NCBI RefSeq assembly: GCF_002934325.1
Contig: NZ_PTIV01000010.1
Span: 1 to 64,000, forward strand
Direction of reading: 5' to 3'
Length of the DNA: 64,000 nucleotides
DNA from: Marinobacter persicus
Lineage (GTDB): Bacteria; Pseudomonadota; Gammaproteobacteria; Pseudomonadales; Oleiphilaceae
Both the position numbers and the translations under genes were made by a program. The notes beneath the pieces were generated by a model, which saw only the letters and a list, made by a program, of their open reading frames with translations, did not search any database and was not told the origin of the DNA. Position 1 is the first letter of the stretch; every line of letters starts with the position of its first letter. Positions 1-9,023 of this stretch are shown here, piece after piece.

Positions 1-205
1 ACCGCCTGATGCGATTCCTGTTCGTCGGGCCAGTGCTTTGCCTGCGGCTTCCTTCAGATTCCACCTCGCGGTGGACACCCTTGCCGTCCGGCTAGCGGTT
101 CCCCTTGCCGGGCCCACAGGGGACTTGCACCCCCAAGTCATCCGGCCAGCACCACCTGTACCGGAACAGCGCCCGTCAAGGCGCTACGCGCCATGCCTGG
201 CGCAC
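1..205. other. hairpin-rich apparently non-coding element, cut by window edge
   Basis: This stretch has no convincing gene but holds several short inverted repeats. They are CCACC/GGTGG at 61-74, TCCCC/GGGGA at 100-123, GACTT/AAGTC at 122-139, GGCGC/GCGCC at 180-192, and GCGCC/GGCGC at 188-203. The last two share the segment 188-192 and cannot form together. An 86-codon open frame at 38-298 crosses these repeats, runs through the terminator and into the end of rraA, and is rich in Pro and Arg, so I do not believe it. The pattern resembles a structured RNA or a dispersed repeat. I cannot name a family, and the start lies outside the window. Confidence 0.35.
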
Positions 206-208
206 CAT

Positions 209-240
209 AAAAAACGGCGGCTCCTCGGAGCCGCCGTTTT
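209..240 (-). terminator. rho-independent terminator downstream of rraA
   Basis: A perfect inverted repeat (AAAACGGCGGCTC, loop CTCG, GAGCCGCCGTTTT) lies 30 nt past the rraA stop. Both arms carry A/T tracts, so it can work in both directions: for rraA on the minus strand and for anything read from the left edge. Confidence 0.85.
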
Positions 241-269
241 AGCATCTGTGCCAGCAATGCCGGTGGCGT

Positions 270-749
270 TTACACCAACGGTTTCTCGGACACGATGATG
301 CCGTTGTTGTCGGCATAGACGTAGTGACCGGGCTGGAAAGTAACACCGTGGAAGGTCACCGGCACGTTCAGGTCGCCAATACCACGCTTAGCGGTCTTAC
401 GGGGCACGGTACCCAGCGCCTGCACGCCCAGGTTGGTGGCGCCAATCTCATCCACATCACGGATGCAGCCGTAGATGATCAGGCCGGCCCAGCCGTTCTC
501 TGCGGCTTTTTCCGCCAGCATGTCGCCCAGCAGTGCGTTACGCTTGGACGCGCCACCATCAACCACCATCACACGACCGTTGCCCGGCTGGCCCACCTGC
601 TCTTTCACCACGGAATTGTCTTCGTGGCACTTCACAGTCACGATTTCGCCGCCAAACTGGCGAACACCGCCGTAGTTGTTAAACCCAGGCTCAACCACCT
701 GTACTTCCGGAAACTCATCGCACAAATCCGGCGTAATAATCTTGCTCAC
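270..749 (-). CDS. rraA: RraA, regulator of ribonuclease E activity A
   Basis: This 159-residue protein has the usual RraA length and fold signatures, including G-R-V-M-V-V-D-G-G and the later G-C-I-R-D-V-D-E segment that lines the trimer cleft. In E. coli RraA binds RNase E and restrains RNA decay. The related aldolase-like proteins need extra catalytic residues, so the RraA role is inferred from family membership. The start is GTG at 749, preceded by AAGGAGAG at a suitable distance. It lies 33 nt downstream of ppsA on the same strand and probably shares its transcript. A strong terminator follows. Confidence 0.88.
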   Translation of the reverse strand: MSKIITPDLCDEFPEVQVVEPGFNNYGGVRQFGGEIVTVKCHEDNSVVKEQVGQPGNGRVMVVDGGASKRNALLGDMLAEKAAENGWAGLIIYGCIRDVDEIGATNLGVQALGTVPRKTAKRGIGDLNVPVTFHGVTFQPGHYVYADNNGIIVSEKPLV

Positions 750-782
750 GTTTCGCTCTCCTTTTGCCTGAAATGGTCGTGT

Positions 783-3155
783 TTAATCGGTTTTCTCGTC
801 CGCCAGGAAGAACCAGGTATCCATCACCGAATCCGGATTCAGGGACACGGAATCAATGCCGTGTTCCATCAGCCACTTGGCCAGATCCGGATGATCAGAC
901 GGCCCCTGGCCGCAGATGCCCACATACTTGCCGGCACGGTTACAGGCCTGGATCGCGTTGGCCAGCAGCTTTTTCACCGCCTCATTACGCTCATCAAACA
1001 GGTGGGCGATGATGCCGGAATCCCGGTCCAGCCCCAGGGTGAGCTGGGTCAGGTCATTGGAGCCGATGGAGAAGCCATCAAAGTGCTCCAGGAACTCGTC
1101 CGCCAGCAAGGCGTTGGCCGGCAACTCGCACATCATGATCACGCGCAGGCCATTCTCACCACGCTTGAGGCCGTTCTGGGCCAGCAGATCGATAACCTGC
1201 TCCGCTTCACCCACGGTACGCACGAACGGCACCATGACTTCCACGTTGGTCAGGCCCATCTCGTCACGCACCTTTTTCAGGGCACGGCACTCCAGCTCAA
1301 AGCAATCCTGGAAGGTATCCGAGATGTAACGGGACGCGCCCCGGAAGCCCAGCATCGGGTTTTCCTCGTCCGGCTCATACAGGGTGCCGCCAATGAGGTT
1401 GGCGTATTCGTTGGACTTGAAGTCCGACAGGCGCACGATCACTTTCTTCGGAGTGAACGCCGCCGCCAGGGTGGAGATGCCTTCCACCAGCTTGTCCACG
1501 TAGAAATCCACCGGGGATGCATAACCTGCGATGCGCTTTTCAACGGTCTGTTTGATATCGCCCGGCAGGCCATCAAAGTTCAGCAGGGCTTTGGGGTGAA
1601 CACCAATCATGCGATTGATGATGAATTCCAGCCGTGCCAGGCCCACGCCTTCGTTCGGCAGTGCCTGGAAATCAAAGGCCCGGTCCGGGTTGCCCACATT
1701 CATCATGATCTTGAACGGGATTTCCGGCATGGAGTCCACGGTGTTCTCGCGCAGCTCAAAGTCCAGCGCGCCTTCGTAGATCAGACCGGTATCGCCCTCG
1801 GCACAGGAAACCGTCACTTCCTGGCCGTCTTTCAAAAGGTCTGTGGCTTCTCCACAACCCACAACAGCCGGAATACCCAGTTCGCGGGCAATAATAGCGG
1901 CGTGACAGGTACGGCCGCCACGGTCGGTCACAATCGCAGAGGCACGCTTCATGACCGGTTCCCAGTCCGGGTCCGTCATGTCGGTGACCAGAACATCGCC
2001 CGGCTGGACACGATCCATTTCCACGATGCTGTCCACGACTCGCACCGGGCCGCTGCCGATCTTGTGACCGATACTCCGGCCTTCCACCAGCACCTTGCCG
2101 GTTTCCTTCAGCAGGTAGCGCTCCATCACGTTGGCACCAACCCGGCTCTTAACCGTCTCTGGACGCGCCTGAACAATGTAGATGCGGCCGTCGTCGCCGT
2201 CTTTGGCCCACTCGATGTCCATCGGACGACCGTAGTGTTTTTCGATAATCATGGCCTGCTTGGCCAGCTCTTCCACTTCCGCGTCGGTAATGGAGAAACG
2301 GTTACGGTCTTCCGGCTCCACCTTAACGGTTTCCACATACTGACCATGGCCGGGCTCGGAATGGTAAACCATCTTGATGGCCTTGCTGCCCAGGTTGCGA
2401 CGCAGCACCGCCGGGCGACCGGCTTCCAGGGTGCCCTTGTGCACGTAGAACTCATCGGGGTTTACCGCGCCCTGCACCACGGTCTCACCCAGACCGTAAG
2501 ACGAGGTGATGAACACGGCATCGCGGAAGCCGGATTCAGTGTCCAGAGTAAACATCACGCCACTGGCGGCGGTTTCACTGCGCACCATTTTCTGAATACC
2601 GGCGGACAGGGCCACCAGCTTGTGATCAAAACCATGGTGCACACGATAGGAAATCGCACGGTCGTTAAACAGGGAGGCAAACACTTCCTTCACGGTATGA
2701 CGCACCTGATCCAGACCCACCACGTTCAGGAAGGTTTCCTGCTGGCCGGCGAACGAGGCATCCGGGAGATCTTCCGCCGTGGCGGAGGAACGCACGGCAA
2801 CGGCCATTTGTTCGTTCCCGTCCTGCAGCTGGCCAAAGGCCTCTTTCAGGGCCTTGTCGAGGGATTCCGGAAAAGCGGTGTCCACCACCCACTGGCGAAT
2901 CTGCGCACCTACCCGGGCCAACTCATTCACGTCGTTCACGTCGAGGGCATCCAGCGCTTCGTCGATGCGATCTTTCAGGCCGTCGGTTGCCAGAAATTCC
3001 CTGTAGGCATGGGCGGTGGTGGCAAAACCACCCGGCACCCGGACACCGGCATTGGCGAGATTACTGATCATTTCACCGAGTGAGGCGTTTTTGCCGCCAA
3101 CCTGGTCAACATCGTTCATGCCCAGGTGGTCAAACCAGATAATGTAATCTTCCAA
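783..3155 (-). CDS. ppsA: phosphoenolpyruvate synthase
   Basis: This 790-residue cytoplasmic enzyme converts pyruvate and ATP to PEP, AMP and phosphate during gluconeogenesis. It shows the full PpsA order: an N-terminal ATP-grasp nucleotide-binding domain ([10 protein letters not shown] near residue 20), the swivelling phosphohistidine domain with G-G-R-T-C-H-A-A (His near residue 420), and a C-terminal PEP-utilising TIM barrel with S-I-G-S-N-D-L-T-Q. The start is TTG at 3155, supported by GGGAG about 9 nt upstream and by the family N-terminus; the next Met (residue 13) is inside the conserved region. It is divergent from ppsR, whose product controls it by phosphorylation. Confidence 0.96.
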   Translation of the reverse strand: MEDYIIWFDHLGMNDVDQVGGKNASLGEMISNLANAGVRVPGGFATTAHAYREFLATDGLKDRIDEALDALDVNDVNELARVGAQIRQWVVDTAFPESLDKALKEAFGQLQDGNEQMAVAVRSSATAEDLPDASFAGQQETFLNVVGLDQVRHTVKEVFASLFNDRAISYRVHHGFDHKLVALSAGIQKMVRSETAASGVMFTLDTESGFRDAVFITSSYGLGETVVQGAVNPDEFYVHKGTLEAGRPAVLRRNLGSKAIKMVYHSEPGHGQYVETVKVEPEDRNRFSITDAEVEELAKQAMIIEKHYGRPMDIEWAKDGDDGRIYIVQARPETVKSRVGANVMERYLLKETGKVLVEGRSIGHKIGSGPVRVVDSIVEMDRVQPGDVLVTDMTDPDWEPVMKRASAIVTDRGGRTCHAAIIARELGIPAVVGCGEATDLLKDGQEVTVSCAEGDTGLIYEGALDFELRENTVDSMPEIPFKIMMNVGNPDRAFDFQALPNEGVGLARLEFIINRMIGVHPKALLNFDGLPGDIKQTVEKRIAGYASPVDFYVDKLVEGISTLAAAFTPKKVIVRLSDFKSNEYANLIGGTLYEPDEENPMLGFRGASRYISDTFQDCFELECRALKKVRDEMGLTNVEVMVPFVRTVGEAEQVIDLLAQNGLKRGENGLRVIMMCELPANALLADEFLEHFDGFSIGSNDLTQLTLGLDRDSGIIAHLFDERNEAVKKLLANAIQACNRAGKYVGICGQGPSDHPDLAKWLMEHGIDSVSLNPDSVMDTWFFLADEKTD

Positions 3156-3287
3156 AGCGTGTCTCCCTTGAATCTGAATGGCGCAGAGTCTCGAATATGC
3201 GCAATATGATACTGTAACCTACAAAAATTACCTAGGGAGCCACGTCAAGACTCCCGGCAATTTGCCCATACTGGACCGGACATATCC

Positions 3288-4103
3288 ATGAAAAGAACCG
3301 CGTTTTTTATTTCTGACGGCACCGGACTGACTGCCGAAGCCCTTGGCCATGCGCTGCTCGCCCAGTTCGAGAAAATAGACTTCGAAAAAATAACCGTGCC
3401 TTACGTGGACACTGAAGACAAGGCCCGCGATCTGGCAAAACGCATCAATGACGCCGCCGAGGCCACCGGTTACCGCCCCCTGGTGTTTGACACCATTGTT
3501 AATGGCGATATACGCCAACTGATCGACACTTCAGAAGGCTTCATGATCGACATTTTTGGCACTTTCCTGAGTCCACTGGAGCAGGAACTGGCCTCTTCGT
3601 CGTCTTACACCGTCGGGAAATCCCATGCCATCAACAACGAGGGCAGCTACGAGCGGCGCATTGAAGCGGTCAACTTTGCCCTGGACAATGATGACGGTGC
3701 CCGCACCCGCCACTACGCCGACGCGGACCTGATTCTGGTGGGCGCATCCCGTAGCGGTAAAACGCCGACTTGCCTGTACCTGGCCCTGCAATACGGCATC
3801 AAGGCCGCCAACTACCCAATCACGGAAGAAGACCTGGACGATCAGACCCTGCCGGCCGCACTGAAACCCCATCGGGAAAAGCTGTTCGGACTGACCATCG
3901 ACCCCGAACGGCTGGCAACGATTCGTAACGAACGTCGCCCGAATTCCCGCTATTCGTCGCTCAAGCAGTGCATGCTGGAAATCGAAGAGATCGAACTGAT
4001 GTACAAGCGCGAACGCATTCCCTACCTGAACACCACGGCGTACTCGATCGAAGAGATTTCCACGCGAATCATGGTCTCCACCGGCCTGAAGCGGCACCGG
4101 TAA
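3288..4103 (+). CDS. ppsR: PEP synthase regulatory kinase/pyrophosphorylase (PSRP, DUF299)
   Basis: This 271-residue bifunctional regulator is expected to inactivate PpsA by ADP-dependent threonine phosphorylation next to the catalytic His, and to reactivate it by phosphate-dependent dephosphorylation. The DUF299 hallmarks are visible: an N-terminal F-F-I-S-D-G-T-G segment and the P-loop G-A-S-R-S-G-K-T at residues 152-159. Length is standard for the family. It is transcribed divergently from ppsA across a 132-nt promoter region, the usual arrangement in Pseudomonas and relatives. Confidence 0.94.
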   Translation: MKRTAFFISDGTGLTAEALGHALLAQFEKIDFEKITVPYVDTEDKARDLAKRINDAAEATGYRPLVFDTIVNGDIRQLIDTSEGFMIDIFGTFLSPLEQELASSSSYTVGKSHAINNEGSYERRIEAVNFALDNDDGARTRHYADADLILVGASRSGKTPTCLYLALQYGIKAANYPITEEDLDDQTLPAALKPHREKLFGLTIDPERLATIRNERRPNSRYSSLKQCMLEIEEIELMYKRERIPYLNTTAYSIEEISTRIMVSTGLKRHR

Positions 4104-4120
4104 CCCCGCCATACGGTCAC

Positions 4121-4156
4121 AAAAAAAGGCGGAAGATCAGGGGTCTTCCGCCTTTT
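4121..4156. terminator. bidirectional rho-independent terminator
   Basis: An inverted repeat with arms AAAAGGCGGAAGA and TCTTCCGCCTTTT lies between the convergent ppsR and M16 protease genes. A/T tracts on both sides let it serve both strands. Confidence 0.9.
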
Positions 4157-4182
4157 CTGGTTCACAGCTCCAGTGCCGGGGT

Positions 4183-7107
4183 TTACAACTCCTGAATACC
4201 CAGCCCCAGGCTCTCGGCCGTCGCCCGGTTTTCCGGGCTGGTTACCACCGCCACACTGGCGTTTTCCGGCTTCAGCCAGGTGCTTGCCACGCGGCGCAGA
4301 TCGTCCAGAGTGGTGGCCAGTACCCGTTCACGGAAGCGCGCCCGCTGCTCGGGCGTGCGACCGAACAGCTTGTCATGGTAGGCATGGCGCGCCGCACCCG
4401 ACGGGGAGCGGGGCTTGTCCAGCCCGCCAATCACACCCAGGATGGCTTCTTCGAGATCCTTGGCTTCGTGCTCCTCGTCCTGAAGCCACTTCAACGAGGC
4501 ATCAAAGTCATCCAGGGTCTCGCCGAGGCGCGGGTCCCGGTAGGAGAAGAAGCGGAACACCCCGGTAACACTGTCCTGCCCGGCGCCACCGCCATAGGCA
4601 CCGCCCTTCTCACGAATCGCCCGGTGCAGGTAACCATTGCGCAGGAAGCCACCCAGCACCGTCAGCGCCGCTGCATCCGGGTGATCCACCGGCACGGTAG
4701 CGTAAGCCTTGGCACAGAAATTTACCTGAGTGGAGGTGAGCCAGGCTTCCCGGGTGTTGTAGTTCACCGGCTCCATGCGCCAGTTGCCCTCGCCGCCGGC
4801 CGGCTCGCCCTGCCAGCAACGTTTCAGCTCGTCCAGCATGGGCGCGGCCTGCTCGTCTTCACCCACCAACAGGAATTCGCGCTTCTGGTTGCGAATGCGA
4901 TCATGCAGCGCCTGCAGCTTGCCGCAGAACTCCTCAAGCCCCTGCTCGTCTTTCAGCGCCTTGTCGAGTTCCTTGGTGGCCTTGATGGCCGCCAGGCCAC
5001 CAATTCGATAGGCCAGCCAGGAACCGGCACTCAGGCCCTGTGCCGCCGCGCTCATGGCCAGGGCATGGCCACTGCCAGTCACGGCCTGTTCACGGCGGGC
5101 CCGGATCTGGGCGATGATCTCCCGGATGCGCTCCTTTTCATCAAACCGGGCACCGGCATACACGTCCTTGAGCAGGTCCGTCAGCTCCCGGCTGTTCCGG
5201 GCCAGGGCCTTGCCGCTAAAAATCAGGTAACCGGACATATCCTGAACGTCGTCAATGCGGCCCTTGGCGGTCAGCGAGGCGCCAATACCGCCAGACTCCG
5301 CGGAAATGCGATCCTGCATCTGCAGGTAATCCAACTCGCCGCAGCCCACTTCTGAAATCAGGGTGGCGTAGTACGGCAGCATCAACAGCTCTTCTTCGGT
5401 CAGCTCCGGCAACGGCAGCACCACCTGCTGGTACACCAGGCCATTGGTGCCGGCGGAATACACCGTAGCACCGGTTTCGGCATCGAAGCGGCCTTCCGGT
5501 TCCGGGCGCTGCAGGGGCACGTCCTCGATTCCCACCTTGGGCAGGATCGAATCATCATCCTTGCGCATCTGGCGCTCTTCCAGAGCCTTGGCCCGCTCGA
5601 CGATCTGCCGGGTTTCTTCTTCCGTGAGCTGCGCCTTGCGTTCGGCCAACGCGTCCTTGATGGCTTGCTGCCGACGAAGCTCCAGCTGCTGGTCCGGGCG
5701 CAGGGTCAGGGTCACGCGGTGCGGGTTATCCAGCAGTTTGCGACTCACCAGGTTGGGCACGTAATCCGGGTCCTTGATCTTTTCACGCAGGGTGGCCAGG
5801 GCCGGCTCGATGTCCAGGGTGTCCACCGGATCACCACCATGCACCATGGGCGAGATGGCGTTCATGATCAGTTGCAGGCCGTAGGGGAAGTGATCCCCGG
5901 CAATCTCACGCTGATGCAATTCCAGCTGGTGCAGGATGGCTTCCAGCCGTTCCTTGCTGACGCCCTCTTCCACTACTTTCTCAAGCGTGGATTCCACCAG
6001 CGCCTCAAATTGCTCACGGCGCTCCGGCTCCGAACCTTCGATGCCACAGACAAACGTCATTTCCCGGTTCGAATCTTCCAGTCCCATCATGGGGGACGGC
6101 GCATGACCCAGGTCGGTGGTTTCCAGAGCCTGCATCAGCGGCGAGGCACTGTTTTCCAGCAACACGGCCGACAACAGCTGGCCTTCCATGTTTTCCAGGA
6201 AATCAAAGCTGTGGCCCAGCAGCCACCCCATGACCATGTGTGTCTTGTTGGCGGTCTCCTCACCCTCGTTCACGGCGTAGCCCTGCTCCACCCGGGTCGG
6301 ACTGAACAGGCGCTTCTCGTCCCGCACCGGCAGGTCAATCTCCAGGCGGTCAAAGCGCTTGAGGGCCAGCTCTTCGAACTTCTCATGGTGTTCATGGGCC
6401 GGAATGTTGCCGTAGGTGGCAAAGATGGCATTACTGGGGTGGTAGTGGTGCTTGTAGAACGCCAGCAAATCCTCATAGCTCAGATCGACAATGTGATCGG
6501 GCTCTCCACCACTGTTGTAATGGTAGGTGGTGGTTGGGAACAGGTGGCTGGACAGGTTCTGCCACAACTGGGAGGTCGGTGCGCTCATGGCACCTTTCAT
6601 CTCATTGTAGACGACACCACGATAGACCAGATCACTGGAAGGATCGTCCGACTTTTCAAATTCCAGGCGATGGCCTTCCTGGGCAAAATCCAGCGGATCA
6701 AGCTTGGAGAAAAACACCGAGTCCAGATACACGGACAACAGGTTGTCGAAATCCTTTCGGTTCATGCTGGCAAACGGATAGGCGGTCCAGTCACTACTGG
6801 TGAAAGCGTTCATGAAGGTGTTCAGCGAGCGCTGAATCATCATGAAGAAGGGATCGCGCACCGGATACCGCTCACTGCCACAAAGTGCGGTATGCTCGAG
6901 AATGTGGGCGACCCCGGTAGAATCCATCGGGAAGGTTCGCAGGGCCACGAAGAACACGTTTTCTTCGTTGTCGGCCGCCAGGTGAAGGTGGCGGGCACCG
7001 GTTTTTTTGTGTCGGTACTCCTCAACCTCAAGGTTCAGGGTACCAACCCGGTGACTGCGAAGTTTCTCGAAAGCTGGATGCGTTGCGGTATCTGTCGCTG
7101 CAGCCAT
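4183..7107 (-). CDS. M16C-family zinc metallopeptidase (PreP/presequence-protease-like)
   Basis: This large 974-residue protein has two duplicated insulinase-type halves. The inverted zinc motif H-I-L-E-H lies near residue 68, followed by the family's A-L-C-G-S segment, and the downstream glutamate ligand falls within G-V-V-Y-N-E-M-K-G-A near residue 170. PreP-type enzymes enclose and degrade short unstructured peptides. The bacterial substrate is not known from sequence. I see no signal peptide, so it is probably cytoplasmic. The start ATG at 7107 follows AGGA at a 7-nt spacing. It is convergent with ppsR and divergent from the next small gene. Confidence 0.9.
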   Translation of the reverse strand: MAAATDTATHPAFEKLRSHRVGTLNLEVEEYRHKKTGARHLHLAADNEENVFFVALRTFPMDSTGVAHILEHTALCGSERYPVRDPFFMMIQRSLNTFMNAFTSSDWTAYPFASMNRKDFDNLLSVYLDSVFFSKLDPLDFAQEGHRLEFEKSDDPSSDLVYRGVVYNEMKGAMSAPTSQLWQNLSSHLFPTTTYHYNSGGEPDHIVDLSYEDLLAFYKHHYHPSNAIFATYGNIPAHEHHEKFEELALKRFDRLEIDLPVRDEKRLFSPTRVEQGYAVNEGEETANKTHMVMGWLLGHSFDFLENMEGQLLSAVLLENSASPLMQALETTDLGHAPSPMMGLEDSNREMTFVCGIEGSEPERREQFEALVESTLEKVVEEGVSKERLEAILHQLELHQREIAGDHFPYGLQLIMNAISPMVHGGDPVDTLDIEPALATLREKIKDPDYVPNLVSRKLLDNPHRVTLTLRPDQQLELRRQQAIKDALAERKAQLTEEETRQIVERAKALEERQMRKDDDSILPKVGIEDVPLQRPEPEGRFDAETGATVYSAGTNGLVYQQVVLPLPELTEEELLMLPYYATLISEVGCGELDYLQMQDRISAESGGIGASLTAKGRIDDVQDMSGYLIFSGKALARNSRELTDLLKDVYAGARFDEKERIREIIAQIRARREQAVTGSGHALAMSAAAQGLSAGSWLAYRIGGLAAIKATKELDKALKDEQGLEEFCGKLQALHDRIRNQKREFLLVGEDEQAAPMLDELKRCWQGEPAGGEGNWRMEPVNYNTREAWLTSTQVNFCAKAYATVPVDHPDAAALTVLGGFLRNGYLHRAIREKGGAYGGGAGQDSVTGVFRFFSYRDPRLGETLDDFDASLKWLQDEEHEAKDLEEAILGVIGGLDKPRSPSGAARHAYHDKLFGRTPEQRARFRERVLATTLDDLRRVASTWLKPENASVAVVTSPENRATAESLGLGIQEL

Positions 7108-7162
7108 TAAAAGATCCTGTGATTGAAAGTTTAAGAATGACAGGGTAACACGTACTATTAAT

Positions 7163-7199
7163 TATAATGCCCGGAACCAGCAACTATGATGCCCGGAAC
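7163..7199. promoter_or_regulatory. candidate promoter with direct repeat
   Basis: A perfect TATAAT hexamer at 7163-7168 sits inside the palindrome ATTATAAT, so it could serve either of the divergent genes. An 11-bp direct repeat ATGCCCGGAAC occurs at 7167-7177 and 7189-7199. The period is exactly 22 bp, about two helical turns, as expected for a protein bound twice on one DNA face. I see no good -35 hexamer. The regulator is unknown. Confidence 0.4.
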
Positions 7200-7226
7200 A
7201 AAATAAACAAGGTAACCTGCTAGCCC

Positions 7227-7703
7227 ATGACGCAACAAACCCCGGACACCAATCCCATCGAAGCCCCTCAGGTTGCCGCCTGGTGGGCCGAACGCCGCCG
7301 TTATCTTGAACAGATCCGGAAAGTACCGGACATCAAACAACGCTTTCGCAAGGAGCTGTTCTTTTATGTTCTGCGCCGGGTGCTCTGGTCCTACGGCTTT
7401 TTCCCGGTGGTTCTGGCGTTCTGGTTGCCGCTGGTGCTCGCCAGTTTCAACCCGGTGGTCATGGCCCAGGATCTGATTACCCTGCTTCAGGGCTTTGTTG
7501 CCACCAACCCCGAACAACAGGCCAATACCCTGAGCTCTCTGACCATAGGCTGGCTCTCCATTGGCACTTTCTTCCTTGTATTCGATGTGGTCATCAGCCC
7601 CTTCCGCTCACCCTATGAATATGAAGCGGACGTTTACATGAAGTCGTGGGAGCAGTTGAACGGTACCTTTGGCTCCGAGTTCCCCGCCCCGTCACCAGAG
7701 TAA
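7227..7703 (+). CDS. small inner-membrane protein of unknown function
   Basis: I do not recognise this 158-residue protein with certainty. A basic cytoplasmic-looking N-terminus (residues 20-45, rich in Arg and Lys) is followed by a hydrophobic segment at about 50-70 and another at about 105-125, so two membrane spans are likely with both ends inside. The size and two-span layout resemble PgaD-type accessory proteins, but no glycosyltransferase gene is nearby, so I do not assign that role. It stands alone between the M16 protease and the T-fold gene, both of which have their own start regions. Confidence 0.7.
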   Translation: MTQQTPDTNPIEAPQVAAWWAERRRYLEQIRKVPDIKQRFRKELFFYVLRRVLWSYGFFPVVLAFWLPLVLASFNPVVMAQDLITLLQGFVATNPEQQANTLSSLTIGWLSIGTFFLVFDVVISPFRSPYEYEADVYMKSWEQLNGTFGSEFPAPSPE

Positions 7704-7765
7704 CCGCACTGCCCCCATCTTTGTTAGAATGAGAGATCATGCATTCAAACCGGGCAAGCTCTCTC

Positions 7766-8617
7766 ATGGACCACCTTTTCGTCGACAACCTGACCGTCAT
7801 CGATTTCGCCTACCTCCATGCCACTCGTGGCCTGGTGGGTGAAAGCTGGATTGTCGATGTCGTGCTCGGTGGCGAGCTGGACGAACAGGGTATGGTGTTC
7901 GATTTCAGCAATGTAAAACGCACCATCAAGCAGGTCATCGATGAGCGCGTGGACCATCGCCTGGTTATTCCACGGGACTACCCCGGGCTTAACCGACAGG
8001 CAGACACCCCTGACACTTTCACTTGGCAACTGACCGACGGCAGCCACATCGACCATAGCTCTCCCGATGAAGCCGTGGTCTGGCTCCCGGCCGAGAAGGT
8101 GGTGCCTTCCGCCGTCGCCAGGCTTCTGGAAGACGAACTGAAAGCGGTGCTGCCTGGCAACGTGACCTCGGTAGAGATCAATCTGCGTGAGGAAGAGATC
8201 GAGGGCGCCTACTACCACTACGTCCACGGCCTGAAAAAACACCTCGGCAACTGCCAGCGCATCGCCCATGGCCACCGCTCCCCTATTCGGATCGACCGCA
8301 ATGGCTATCGCGACTACCGGCTGGAAAGCCGCTGGGCGAAACTCTGGCAGGACGTCTACGTGGGCACCGAAGAGGACGTAGCCCGGCGCTTTGTAGGCGA
8401 CGATGGCAGCACCTATATCACTTTCGAGTACGAGGCCAACCAGGGCGAGTTTGCCCTCACCCTGCCGGAGCAGCGCGTGTACATGATTGATACCGACAGC
8501 ACGGTCGAGTTTATTGCCGCGCACATTGCCGACACGCTGAAAGTGGAGTTCCCGGAAGACCAGATTCGAGTAAAAGCGTTTGAAGGGGTGGGCAAAGGCG
8601 CCATTGCCTGCCGCTAA
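7766..8617 (+). CDS. two-domain T-fold protein, 6-pyruvoyl-tetrahydropterin/QueD family
   Basis: This 283-residue protein (from the chosen ATG) is about twice the length of QueD. The first half keeps V-F-D-F (residues 44-47) and V-D-H (62-64), equivalents of the catalytic Asp/His region. The second half holds the zinc and nucleophile part: H159, C163 and H-G-H at 168-170. Family enzymes make 6-carboxytetrahydropterin for queuosine or tetrahydropterins; the exact reaction here is unproven. An upstream ATG at 7739 would add nine residues. I prefer 7766 because a -10-like TAGAAT lies just before 7739 and because the start M-x-H-L-F-V fits the family. Confidence 0.78.
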   Translation: MDHLFVDNLTVIDFAYLHATRGLVGESWIVDVVLGGELDEQGMVFDFSNVKRTIKQVIDERVDHRLVIPRDYPGLNRQADTPDTFTWQLTDGSHIDHSSPDEAVVWLPAEKVVPSAVARLLEDELKAVLPGNVTSVEINLREEEIEGAYYHYVHGLKKHLGNCQRIAHGHRSPIRIDRNGYRDYRLESRWAKLWQDVYVGTEEDVARRFVGDDGSTYITFEYEANQGEFALTLPEQRVYMIDTDSTVEFIAAHIADTLKVEFPEDQIRVKAFEGVGKGAIACR

Positions 8618-8637
8618 CAGACGGTCCCTGTAGAGAG

Positions 8638-8660
8638 AGGCCCCGCTTACGGGCGGGGCC
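8638..8660 (+). terminator. hairpin terminator after T-fold gene
   Basis: GGCCCCGC and GCGGGGCC arms separated by a short loop lie about 20 nt past the stop. There is no following T tract, so it may be a weak terminator or an RNA-stabilising stem. Confidence 0.5.
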
Positions 8661-8684
8661 GTCCCTGACAAAACCTGCAGACAC

Positions 8685-8712
8685 AAAAAAACCGCCCGAA
8701 GGCGGTTTTTTT
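8685..8712. terminator. bidirectional terminator between T-fold gene and tRNA-Glu
   Basis: ACCGCC/GGCGGT arms with loop CGAA are flanked by A7 and T7 tracts. It ends the tRNA transcript on the minus strand and can also stop plus-strand reading from the preceding gene. Confidence 0.88.
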
Positions 8713-8748
8713 GTTGGCTTCGCGGTGGACTAAACCGCTAAGCCGAAT

Positions 8749-8824
8749 TGGCGTCCCCTAGGGGGTTCGAACCCCTGTTGCCGCCGTGAAAGGGCGGAGT
8801 CCTAGGCCACTAGACGAAGGGGAC
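8749..8824 (-). tRNA. tRNA-Glu (anticodon TTC)
   Basis: The minus strand folds as a complete cloverleaf. The acceptor stem GTCCCCT pairs with AGGGGAC, the anticodon stem is CCGCC/GGCGG with loop CTTTCAC (anticodon TTC), the T-arm contains GGTTCGAACC, and CCA is encoded. It follows tRNA-Ala by 7 nt and lies downstream of gltX, whose product charges it. Confidence 0.96.
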
Positions 8825-8831
8825 TAGAAAT

Positions 8832-8907
8832 TGGTGGAGCCAAGCGGGATCGAACCGCTGACCTCAACACTGCCAGTGTTGCGCTCTCCCAGCTGAGCTA
8901 TGGCCCC
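8832..8907 (-). tRNA. tRNA-Ala (anticodon GGC)
   Basis: The minus strand gives a full cloverleaf with encoded CCA. The anticodon loop is CTGGCAG (anticodon GGC). The acceptor stem GGGGCCA/TGGCTCC contains the G3-U70 wobble pair that identifies tRNA-Ala to its synthetase. It lies between gltX and tRNA-Glu and is probably processed from the same transcript. Confidence 0.96.
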
Positions 8908-9023
8908 TCAACGGATGCGTATATTAAGGATCGACCCTGGGGGCGTCAACACCTGAAAACACATTTTTTAAAGTTTTTTGAACATCCCTGTTCATTCCGT
9001 TTAATTCTCAAACAATCCGATTA

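Noticed and set aside
38..298. An 86-codon open frame at the left edge
   Set aside because: It crosses several hairpins and the rraA terminator and runs into the rraA coding end; composition is Pro/Arg-rich with no ribosome site.
324..3083. A 919-codon open frame on the strand opposite ppsA
   Set aside because: It is fully antisense to a clear PEP synthase gene, is rich in His, Gln and Val as expected from the reverse frame of biased codons, and has no family features.
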